A stretch of 6,076 nt of DNA from positions 1 through 6,076 of the forward strand of contig CAADVV010000456.1 in the NCBI GenBank assembly GCA_900752535.1, in the 5' to 3' direction. This document shows positions 1 through 5,276 of this stretch, in pieces. The notes under the pieces were generated by a model. That model did not search any database and was not told where the DNA came from. It saw only the letters and a list, made by a program, of their open reading frames with translations. The translations under genes and the position numbers were made by a program. How positions within the stretch are numbered: the stretch's first letter is position 1; the number at the start of each line of letters is the position of its first letter. This DNA comes from Bacteroidales bacterium. GTDB lineage: Bacteria; Bacteroidota; Bacteroidia; Bacteroidales; Muribaculaceae.

Positions 1-14
1 CCCCCCCCCCGCCC
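1..14. other. Poly-C edge, probable sequencing artefact
   Basis: Ten C's followed by gccc form the left edge; read outward on the minus strand this is a G run. It is matched by a G tract at the other edge. It adds four prolines to the truncated first protein that do not fit the FN3 context. Confidence 0.5.
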
Positions 15-1334
15 AAGAGCGGTGGGGTCATCCTGCCCTTTTTCAGGATAGGGGCTATCGGCAGCCTGGACGGCCCTGCCGTTGTCGACAATCTCTCGGT
101 TGTGGCCGACAAAGCCGGTGCCCTGAAATCCGAGATTTCGTTCAAAGCTCCCGTCAAAGACGGCAAAGGCAATAATCTCGGTGTCATCGAGAAGATCGAG
201 CTCCGTCGCGACGACGTGGTGATCAACACCTGGACCGCTCCCGCCCCGGGCTCGGAACTCAAGTTCACCGACAATGTCGCTGCAGACGCCATGTACCGCT
301 ATGAAGTCGTGGCCTACAACGACAAGGGCGCAGGCCGTCCGGAGACTCGCAACGTCTATGTCGGTCTCGACGTGCCCGCACCTGTCGAAAACGTCGTTCT
401 TGTGGTGGACGGCGACAAAGCCACCATCACATGGCAACCTGCCGCTGTTGGCACTAACGGCGGTTATGTCAATAACGACAATGTGCGCTTCGCGCGGCAG
501 CGCAGCGACGGTGCCATCGTGGCTCAGGGTATTTCGGCCAGTGAGTTCGTTGACACCCCCGTCAAGTATGACGACCAGTATGAACTCGCTTATGCTGTCG
601 TGGCTATCAACGACAAGGGCAACAGTCAGGTCGCTGTCTCCAACTCAATCCTCTTCGGCGACAATTACCGTCTGCCGTTCAGCGAGAGTTTCAAAGGCGC
701 TGCCACAACCTATTTCTGGGGTCTCCGCAACAGTCAGAACGGCTCGTTCGGTCTCGTCGACCAGTTCTCAATGGACAACGACGGCGGTTCCGTACTCTTC
801 ATGGGTGATGGCGAAGGCGCTGAAGCCGAGATTTACACCGGACGCATCGACATGACCGATGCTCCTTATGCAAACCTCGATTTCTATGCACCTCTCAACA
901 GCGGAGAGGCATCGCTGGCAATCTCGGTCATCACTCCCGACGGAGTCTACCATGAGCTCGACAATCTGCTCTTTAACGGCCAGGGCGAATTCAATCCCGT
1001 CAGCGTGGCTGTCAATGGCTATGACAAGTATCCCTATGTGCAGATTTCACTGAAAGCCGCCAGCGACACTCCCGGCACGATGATGTTCATTGACGCCATT
1101 CTTCTTGACAAGATTTCCGGCCTACAGAATGTCATTGGCAATGAGGCCCAAGTCACAGTCAAAGACAAGACAATCTTCATCGAAGGAGCCGCAAACGTTC
1201 CCGTAGCAGTCTATACTCCCTCCGGTCTGACAGTCACCGAGTTGGTCGGGACCGGTCATGATGCGGTTGAGGTCACGGCGGGCATTTACATTGTCCGCGT
1301 CGGAGACCGCAGTTATAAAGTAAGCGTCAGGTAA
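3..1334 (+). CDS. Surface protein with two FN3 domains, jelly-roll-like domain and type IX-like C-terminal tail (5' truncated)
   Basis: The frame is open to the left edge, so this is the C-terminal part of a longer exported protein. The first possible start inside the window, a GTG at 102, falls inside a domain and is not the real start. In order, the visible part holds an FN3 domain (about nt 75-365, with the segment KIELRRDDVVINTW), a second FN3 domain (about 385-655, ending in AYAVVAINDKGNSQ), a beta-rich domain of the jelly-roll or choice-of-anchor J kind (about 665-1120, beginning LPFSESF), and a 65-70-residue tail with the pattern VAVYTPSG...AGIYIVRVGDRSYKVSVR. That tail resembles type IX secretion sorting domains, which suggests export to the cell surface. 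Domain names rest on pattern recognition. Whether this organism has a type IX system is not shown here. The first few codons are poly-C and probably artefactual. A terminator follows 22 bases after the TAA stop. Confidence 0.85.
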   Translation, partial: PPPPKSGGVILPFFRIGAIGSLDGPAVVDNLSVVADKAGALKSEISFKAPVKDGKGNNLGVIEKIELRRDDVVINTWTAPAPGSELKFTDNVAADAMYRYEVVAYNDKGAGRPETRNVYVGLDVPAPVENVVLVVDGDKATITWQPAAVGTNGGYVNNDNVRFARQRSDGAIVAQGISASEFVDTPVKYDDQYELAYAVVAINDKGNSQVAVSNSILFGDNYRLPFSESFKGAATTYFWGLRNSQNGSFGLVDQFSMDNDGGSVLFMGDGEGAEAEIYTGRIDMTDAPYANLDFYAPLNSGEASLAISVITPDGVYHELDNLLFNGQGEFNPVSVAVNGYDKYPYVQISLKAASDTPGTMMFIDAILLDKISGLQNVIGNEAQVTVKDKTIFIEGAANVPVAVYTPSGLTVTELVGTGHDAVEVTAGIYIVRVGDRSYKVSVR

Positions 1335-1355
1335 GACGTAGTTCAACTATAATCA

Positions 1356-1401
1356 AGAGGCTGTGCCGTAATAAAGTTTAACGGTACAGTCTCTGTTTTT
1401 T
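1356..1401 (+). terminator. Intrinsic terminator of the surface protein gene
   Basis: Two 14-base arms (1356-1369 and 1381-1394) pair fully, with two G-U wobbles, around an 11-base AT-rich loop. A G and six T's (1396-1401) follow. It sits 22 bases after the upstream stop codon, so it most likely ends that transcript. Confidence 0.85.
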
Positions 1402-1492
1402 GAGCTTTGAGATTTTGATATTATTCAGGCGACCGATTTTTGAGGATTTTTCCATAACATTCGATTCTCAGGTGATAAAATTCCGCAAACAG

Positions 1493-1544
1493 GCAAAATC
1501 AGGCCGGAATGGGGTGTATTACCCCCGTTTTTGGCCTGTTTTGC
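1493..1544. repeat. Nested palindromic element
   Basis: The outer arms gcaaaa-t-caggcc (1493-1505) and ggcctgttttgc (1533-1544) pair over 12 bp with a single bulged T. Inside sits a second small palindrome, ggggt-gtatt-acccc (1511-1525). No T tract follows on either strand, so it does not look like a simple terminator. It could be a REP-like dispersed element, a protein-binding palindrome or a decayed hairpin. Nothing in the window decides between these. Confidence 0.5.
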
Positions 1545-1624
1545 TATCTTAGAGCACATTTCGCGATATCCTCGCCGGGATTCACCGTCAGAAACAATCT
1601 GGTGTTATTGTAAAATTTTGTATG

Positions 1625-1632
1625 TAACTTTG
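1625..1632 (+). promoter_or_regulatory. Candidate Bacteroidetes -7 box (TAACTTTG)
   Basis: TAACTTTG fits the Bacteroidetes -7 consensus TAnnTTTG exactly. No good -33 TTTG lies 19-21 bases upstream, so the promoter would be weak or atypical. It is worth noting because a 13-bp hairpin and a complete terminator follow within 95 bases while no open frame does. Confidence 0.4.
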
Positions 1633-1637
1633 GAGAC

Positions 1638-1724
1638 ATTTAATTCTTTATTTGTCATAAAGTTTCAAAAAAACTTTATGACATAACAAAGCCCCGGCTT
1701 GTGAAAGTCAGGGCTTTGTTTTAT
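1638..1724 (+). ncRNA. Candidate small RNA of about 85 nt
   Basis: A transcript starting about six bases after the TAACTTTG box would contain a perfect 13-bp hairpin (arms 1653-1665 and 1671-1683, loop caaaa). It would end in an intrinsic terminator (1685-1723). No reading frame of useful length lies in it. The surface protein gene already has its own terminator 280 bases upstream, so a second complete plus-strand terminator in gene-free DNA suggests an independent transcript. No known RNA family was recognised. A remnant of a small repeat element is the main alternative. Confidence 0.35.
1685..1723 (+). terminator. Intrinsic terminator in the convergent intergenic region
   Basis: Ten-base arms aacaaagccc (1685-1694) and gggctttgtt (1711-1720) are extended by five inner pairs (ggctt with aagtc, one of them G-U) across one mismatch, capped by a gtga loop. 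The right arm runs into a T-rich stretch (ttgttttatgttt). It is strongest on the plus strand. On the minus strand the T tract is poor, though it is the only good hairpin downstream of the secreted-protein operon and might also serve there. Confidence 0.6.
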
Positions 1725-1817
1725 GTTTCATAGCCAGGTTATAAAAAGAGGCGCACCCTCATTCCGGCGGGAAAGATGATTGTGGAGAGAGAGAACGTCA
1801 GATGGCGCCGACGGTCA

Positions 1818-2561
1818 TCAGAAATAGATGGCCAAAAACGGACGTGCCAGACCTATTCCCGGAATCTCGATGTCCTTGTAAAAATTGACAAACACATAAG
1901 AAAGACCAAATAAATTGTCTTCATTAATATGGCCTAAAGGGCCTACAGTCTTTAATCTTGCGCCGTCGAAGTAGTATGGGATCGTCAGGCTCGAGAGCAA
2001 CGACATTAAGCCGGGGCTACCGGTAAGCGCTATGGAACCGCCGTTGAAACCATCGACCGGATTGAACTTGACCTCCACCGGATAGGCCTTTTGCGGAACA
2101 TAAATATTGTCGCCGAGCTTCCAGAAGTGAACGTATGCTTTTTTATATTGGCCGGCGAGAAGGTTTTCCATCATCTTCTCCGGTCGCATGTCGTCCATTG
2201 GAGTCATGAGAAACTCGCATTCGGTACTTTCACCTTGTGGACCGGTATAGGTGCCCGTGTAATACATTGGATCGCCGGTCGAAGTGGCATTTATTTTCTC
2301 GCCATTGAGTTCGAGGCTGAAATCATTGCCGGAAAGATGCCATACTCCCGAATACGTGTCGTTTACGGGGTTATATACCTCTGGTCCACGTTCGCAAATG
2401 AACCTCCTCGCTGTCACAGCTCCTGTGGAGTCTGGAGTCTCGGTATAGAGTGCACACAGACCTTTTGGAAATTTTGATGTCTGCGCTGAGAGATCGGCAG
2501 AAACGCCGAGCACCACGGCTGCGGCAAAAAATGCCGTCAGGATGTTTTTTATATTTTTCAT
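1818..2561 (-). CDS. Secreted beta-rich protein of unknown function, last gene of the four-gene operon
   Basis: This 247-residue protein begins with a clear signal peptide (lysines, then a hydrophobic stretch at residues 8-20), with likely cleavage near LSA-Q at 26-27. It has no lipobox, so it is probably periplasmic or exported. The mature part is beta-rich and shows SGVWHLSGN at 71-79, a segment LLAGQYKKAYVHFW at 135-148, VEVKFNP at 162-168, a short helix near 183-192 and IPGIGLARPFLAIYF at the C-terminus. The same segments occur in the same order in the gene just upstream (GTWSVSGN, LLDGTCKAAYIKLY, AKVKFIP), so the two are paralogues. The gap to that gene is 42 bases. Its DNA is visibly richer in A+T than the other operon genes. 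The opening beta segment recalls small lipocalin-like barrels, but no known family is recognised and no function is assigned. No clear ribosome binding site precedes the ATG; the leader is A-rich. Confidence 0.85.
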   Translation of the reverse strand: MKNIKNILTAFFAAAVVLGVSADLSAQTSKFPKGLCALYTETPDSTGAVTARRFICERGPEVYNPVNDTYSGVWHLSGNDFSLELNGEKINATSTGDPMYYTGTYTGPQGESTECEFLMTPMDDMRPEKMMENLLAGQYKKAYVHFWKLGDNIYVPQKAYPVEVKFNPVDGFNGGSIALTGSPGLMSLLSSLTIPYYFDGARLKTVGPLGHINEDNLFGLSYVFVNFYKDIEIPGIGLARPFLAIYF

Positions 2562-2603
2562 CGGTTTTCTTTATTGGGATTGTTAGAGGTTTGAGGAGCC
2601 GAA

Positions 2604-3431
2604 TCAGGGGAAAACCTGAAGCTCCATGGTGACCCAACCGGATGACAGTCCGGGGATTTTTGATTGCCCGAGAGGTATGTATATACAGCCGGTCATATCG
2701 TGGAGAGCGGTCATTGATTCCTTGTCATCCTGGTTTTTTGTGAGCAGCATATTGTTGACAAACGCATATTCGTCTTTGATCAGCCCCAGGGCAGTCATGA
2801 CCATGTGATCGCTGGAGACCTTGAATGTACCCCTGTCAGACTCATCTCCGGGGATAAACTTCACCTTCGCAGGAATTGCGAAATTGGGGTTGTCAGAGCC
2901 GAGGTAGAGTTTGATATAGGCGGCTTTACAGGTTCCGTCCAGAAGTTCGGTCTTGATTTTGTCAACGGTCAGACCTTTCCTTACAAATGTCTGGAAGAGC
3001 TTACATTTATCGGAACCGAATTTCCCGCTGAAACTTCTGCCGCCGTTGGAAGAGGTCGCGGTAATGTTCGCTCTGCCGGAGTTTATTTTCAGCGTGTTGC
3101 CGGAAACGCTCCATGTGCCCACCCAGGCCGTATAACCCCAGTCCCACCTGGCTTCGCCGTTTTCCTTAAGCTCTATGGATGCATTCACGTCGACATGTTT
3201 GCCCTGATACAGCATATCCATATACATCTGAAGATATGTGCCCTCAAGTTCAGCGACCTTAAGAGCCGGGCCCGCGGTTCGGGTCGAGGTGGTACGTTTC
3301 CCGGTGGTGCGGGTGGTGGTTGTCTTGCGCGCGGGGGCGGCCTTGCGTTTCTGGGCCGAAAGGTCGGCGGCGCCTCCCATGACCATTACCAGGGCCATGA
3401 TGAGCGCGAAGACTTTCTTTGAAATTTTCAT
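2604..3431 (-). CDS. Secreted beta-rich protein with Lys/Arg/Thr-rich linker, unknown function
   Basis: This 275-residue protein has a signal peptide at residues 1-27 that ends in ADLSAQ, as does that of the downstream neighbour. A low-complexity basic stretch (about 28-58, mostly K, R, T and A) follows, then a folded domain from about residue 60. The domain shows GTWSVSGN (105-112), TATSSNGGRSFSGKFG (124-139), LLDGTCKAAYIKLY (163-176), AKVKFIPGD (188-196), a short helix (208-218), and IYIPLGQSKIPG (250-261) near the end. It is a clear paralogue of the 1818-2561 product and probably a more distant one of the 3457-4173 product. The linker may bind an anionic surface polymer or act as a flexible tether; that is inference. 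It lies 25 bases after its upstream neighbour, so the two are very likely cotranscribed. Cysteines at 143, 168 and 249 leave a disulfide possible. No known family is recognised. Confidence 0.85.
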   Translation of the reverse strand: MKISKKVFALIMALVMVMGGAADLSAQKRKAAPARKTTTTRTTGKRTTSTRTAGPALKVAELEGTYLQMYMDMLYQGKHVDVNASIELKENGEARWDWGYTAWVGTWSVSGNTLKINSGRANITATSSNGGRSFSGKFGSDKCKLFQTFVRKGLTVDKIKTELLDGTCKAAYIKLYLGSDNPNFAIPAKVKFIPGDESDRGTFKVSSDHMVMTALGLIKDEYAFVNNMLLTKNQDDKESMTALHDMTGCIYIPLGQSKIPGLSSGWVTMELQVFP

Positions 3432-3456
3432 GTCTCGGGTCAGATAGGTTAAAGTG

Positions 3457-4173
3457 TTATTTTATCAGGACGAGTGTCAGGGTTATGCCCTGTGCCGAAC
3501 CCATGGGTATCTTGAGGTAATAGCCGTCGTCACATATCGAGCCGCGCACGGTCTTGCCGGTCGAATCGGTCATCACGATTTCCGAGCCGTCAACAGTGTA
3601 TGAGCCCTGCATGTTGCCGAATATCTTCTGCAGCGAGGGTGAGTCGCAGGTCATGCGGAAGGTCTTGTCGCCACCGTTGAAGGCAAACTCCGATGTGGCA
3701 CACATCTGCTGGCCGCCGGGAAGGCTCACAAGCACGAAGGCGGTATATCCGTCGGGGTCGCCGATTACCGATTCAAGCTCGGCGGCGGGTTTCTCAGAGG
3801 GCTTGATTTTTGCGGGTACGTTGAGCACCCAGAGATTCAGGGCCTGCCCGTTGAGCGAGATATTGCCCTGAAACGTGCTGCCTCCGTCGGTCGAGGTGAG
3901 GGTGGTTGCGGCTGCGCCGGGCACTTTGGCGGTCACGGTGACCTTGTCGCCTACGGCCTTGGCGGTGTAAGAGGCGCCGAATTTGTAGGCATCCGAAACG
4001 TTGAACTCGATGTCGGTGTCGTCAAAGTTCATGTCGACCCAGCAGTCGATGGGCTGTCCTTTGATCTTGCCGATACCCTGGAAGTGCTTGCCGTCGAGAT
4101 TTACGGCCGCCGATGCCCCGAATGCCGCGAAGAGTGCGGCGATTATGAGCATCGCTGAAAATTTAAGTTTCAT
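3457..4173 (-). CDS. Secreted beta-rich protein, probable distant member of the same family
   Basis: This 238-residue protein has an N-terminal signal peptide (residues 1-22, likely cleavage at ASA-A). The mature part begins directly with a beta-rich domain and has no basic linker. Four cysteines (44, 158, 176, 214) could form disulfides in the periplasm. Its middle segment TSTDGGSTFQGNISLNG (93-109) resembles TSSNGGRSFSGKFG in the next gene. The order of the rest also matches both downstream paralogues: strand TAFVLVSLP (144-152), paired strands SEFAFNGGDKTFRMT (161-175), helix SPSLQKIF (178-185), strands SYTVDGSEIVMTD (191-203), then YYLKIPMG (218-225). Sequence identity is low, so the relationship is a proposal from shared pattern. 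The gene lies 61 bases after the first operon gene and 25 before the next. No function is recognised. Confidence 0.85.
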   Translation of the reverse strand: MKLKFSAMLIIAALFAAFGASAAVNLDGKHFQGIGKIKGQPIDCWVDMNFDDTDIEFNVSDAYKFGASYTAKAVGDKVTVTAKVPGAAATTLTSTDGGSTFQGNISLNGQALNLWVLNVPAKIKPSEKPAAELESVIGDPDGYTAFVLVSLPGGQQMCATSEFAFNGGDKTFRMTCDSPSLQKIFGNMQGSYTVDGSEIVMTDSTGKTVRGSICDDGYYLKIPMGSAQGITLTLVLIK

Positions 4174-4186
4174 CTGTGGTAATATT

Positions 4187-4212
4187 TTAATGTGATAATA
4201 GGTTAATGTGAT
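4187..4212. repeat. Direct repeat in the gap between the first two operon genes
   Basis: The ten bases ttaatgtgat occur at 4187-4196 and again, unchanged, at 4203-4212, a 16-base period. They lie just upstream of the ATG at 4173, read on the minus strand. They could be a duplicated leader segment or a binding site; nothing else supports either. Confidence 0.45.
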
Positions 4213-4223
4213 GACCGGTCAGG

Positions 4224-4243
4224 GCCGGCATGTATCAGCCGGC
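4224..4243 (-). other. GC-rich stem-loop at the end of the first operon gene
   Basis: Gccggc at 4224-4229 pairs with gccggc at 4238-4243 around an 8-base loop that contains the stop codon of the 4235-4798 gene. No T tract follows on the minus strand, so it is not a terminator. It might affect intercistronic mRNA stability or coupling. Confidence 0.3.
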
Positions 4244-4798
4244 GGGGGTGAACTTCAGCAGGAAGTCATCCTCGGTAAACTCGAAAGAATCGTCATCGGC
4301 GCTCGAAAGCGGAATCTTGGCGAAAATGTTGCCTGTATTGCCGTCGTAGAGAATCAGGTTCACTTTTCCGAACTGTTCGGCAATCTCGTATTTCCCGGTG
4401 TGGGCGAAGTCGTTGCCCAGTTTCTCGTCTTTCCAGGAATTTTCGTATTCATACTCGGTGATTCCCTCGCGGAGACGGTCTTCGCGTGTAGATGACTGGC
4501 GCATGCTGAACTTGCCGGCCTCGTAGGCCAGCGTGTAGCCGCCGTTTCTAAAGGTCAGACGGGCTGTGCCGATCTTTATGCCGCCTGCGTCGCCGACCAT
4601 ATAGACGGCTCCGTCAAACGCGGTGTTGTCTTTGATATACCGGCCGTGCAGTGTTGTTGTCTTTCTGGCATTCTGCACCTCGGCCTCGGTGTGTGTCATC
4701 GAGCCGGGGCGTTTCCGGCGTGCACGGGTTTCGTCGGCACTGAGGGTTCCGGCCACGAACATCGTCAGGAGCATCGCCGCAATCAGTCTTTTGAACAT
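4235..4798 (-). CDS. Secreted beta-rich protein of unknown function, first gene of the four-gene operon
   Basis: This 187-residue protein has a signal peptide (FKRLIAAMLLTMFVAGTLSA, cleavage near residue 21). A strongly basic patch follows (TRARRKRPG, 24-32), then a polar stretch and a beta-rich domain from about residue 48. The second half reads as repeated short strands: GTARLTFRNGGYTLAYEAGKF (77-97), HTGKYEIAEQFGKVNLILYDG (133-153) and SFEFTEDDFLLKF (171-183). The last part recalls lipocalin-like or META-like small barrels, in which a GKYEI-type strand is followed by a strand describing the unfolded default state, but this is a weak resemblance. It is not clearly alignable to the three downstream proteins. 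It shares with the 2604-3431 product the basic region directly after the signal peptide. It starts the operon; a terminator-like hairpin lies 33 bases before its ATG. No ribosome binding site is evident. Confidence 0.8.
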   Translation of the reverse strand: MFKRLIAAMLLTMFVAGTLSADETRARRKRPGSMTHTEAEVQNARKTTTLHGRYIKDNTAFDGAVYMVGDAGGIKIGTARLTFRNGGYTLAYEAGKFSMRQSSTREDRLREGITEYEYENSWKDEKLGNDFAHTGKYEIAEQFGKVNLILYDGNTGNIFAKIPLSSADDDSFEFTEDDFLLKFTPAG

Positions 4799-5082
4799 AT
4801 CGTTTGATCTGTTTGATGTTAAGAAATTGCAAAAACAAAGGAGTGAGCCATGTTAGATGACAACTTCTTCCTGCGGATTTCTGGACTACCGAACTAAGAA
4901 AGTTGCATAAAATCAGCTCACTCCGGTCGGTGCATATATCTCGAGTAATCAAGCGAATACGCATTGACCGAAAGAGCGTTTCCATGCTTACCATCTTAGT
5001 TGAAAGTGTCCAGTTTTCAGGAAGTGGTGGCAAAAAACGCTTTTTCCTTATGTTATGCCAACCCGTATTGTCTACGGACAAG
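4799..5082 (-). promoter_or_regulatory. Long, possibly structured leader of the secreted-protein operon
   Basis: If transcription starts about six bases after the minus-strand TATCTTTG box, the first operon gene has a leader of about 285 bases. The leader contains several inverted repeats. One hairpin spans 4922-4972: the outer arm pairs cggtc with gaccg, then an aa/cc internal loop, then seven more pairs including one G-U. A larger one at 4840-4924 ends in a T-rich tract. Competing pairings overlap around 4922-4924, as in attenuators. No RNase P, tmRNA or SRP RNA hallmark was found, and no known riboswitch core was recognised. It may also be a free-standing small RNA followed by the operon. 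Confidence 0.35.
4831..4924 (-). terminator. Terminator-like hairpin upstream of the operon
   Basis: On the minus strand ggagtgagc (4924-4916) pairs perfectly with gctcactcc (4848-4840). An inner 9-bp stem with one bulge (aagaaagttg at 4896-4905 with caacttctt at 4861-4869, plus-strand reading) also forms. The right arm is followed directly by TTTGTTTTT (4839-4831). The distance between the arms is large (67 bases), so it is less compact than a standard terminator and fits an attenuator or the 3' end of a small RNA. Confidence 0.4.
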
Positions 5083-5115
5083 CATTGCAAAGATAAGCAT
5101 TTTAGATGGAAACGC
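4976..5115. repeat. Imperfect inverted repeat bracketing the leader start
   Basis: Gcgtttccat at 4976-4985 is perfectly inverted at 5106-5115 (atggaaacgc). The match goes on with atgctta (4984-4990) against taagcat (5094-5100), offset by a few extra bases in the right copy. The right copy overlaps the minus-strand -7 box at 5088-5095. It may be an RNA stem, a regulator's binding site, or the ends of a small invertible or mobile segment. Confidence 0.45.
5088..5095 (-). promoter_or_regulatory. Candidate -7 box (TATCTTTG) for the secreted-protein operon
   Basis: Read on the minus strand this is TATCTTTG followed by CA, an exact fit to the Bacteroidetes TAnnTTTG consensus. No convincing -33 TTTG lies 19-21 bases further upstream; that region holds the right copy of an inverted repeat instead, so an activator may be needed. 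It points toward the operon whose first ATG is at 4798. Confidence 0.5.
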
Positions 5116-5175
5116 CCGTTAGTCCGGCAGAATCTTTATTCTGACGGCAAAATTAGTCGCTTCAGGGGCTTTGGC

Positions 5176-5218
5176 TCCGGTTCTTTCCGGTTCTTTTCGC
5201 GGGTGTGTCGCGGGTGTT
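5176..5218. repeat. Two adjacent short tandem duplications upstream of the kinase promoter
   Basis: Ccggttcttt is present twice in a row at 5177-5186 and 5187-5196. It is followed at once by tcgcgggtgtg (5197-5207) and tcgcgggtgtt (5208-5218), an 11-base duplication with one difference. The second ends in the -33 element of the kinase promoter. Such repeats can arise by slippage and can change promoter spacing or act as paired binding sites. Confidence 0.6.
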
Positions 5219-5248
5219 TTGCGGAAAAGGGTGAATTTGTTAACTTTG
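5218..5248 (+). promoter_or_regulatory. Promoter of the kinase gene (-33 TTTG, -7 TAACTTTG)
   Basis: TTTG at 5218-5221 and TAACTTTG at 5241-5248 are separated by 19 bases, matching the Bacteroidetes housekeeping promoter (TTTG, about 19-21 bases, TAnnTTTG). The ATG of the kinase lies 28 bases after the -7 box, so the leader would be short, about 20 bases. Confidence 0.7.
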
Positions 5249-5276
5249 CAAGGCGTCAACACGCAGCCTCCTCCTG

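Noticed and set aside
274..855. A second plus-strand frame of 193 codons inside the surface protein gene
   Set aside because: It lies in another frame of a gene with clear FN3 patterns and is rich in serine and threonine without domain features.
1402..1492. Possible gene or site between the first terminator and the palindrome
   Set aside because: The stretch is AT-rich with no open frame, repeat or convincing promoter.
2805..3422. A plus-strand open frame of 205 codons opposite a secreted-protein gene
   Set aside because: It is a mirror of the GC-rich minus-strand gene, whose signal peptide and paralogy are convincing; the antisense product is glycine- and arginine-rich without structure.
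5041..5060. The a-run and t-run around 5031-5046 as a terminator
   Set aside because: Only five or six A-T pairs form the stem, with no GC base; too weak to call.
4799..5082. RNase P RNA, tmRNA, SRP RNA or a tRNA in the structured leader
   Set aside because: The hallmark motifs of these RNAs were looked for on both strands and not seen. A 6S-like rod could not be folded convincingly by eye.
4614..5090. A minus-strand open frame of 158 codons over the leader and the start of the first operon gene
   Set aside because: It starts with TTG, overlaps the signal peptide of a better-supported gene in another frame, and shows no domain pattern. Its residues look like translated non-coding DNA.
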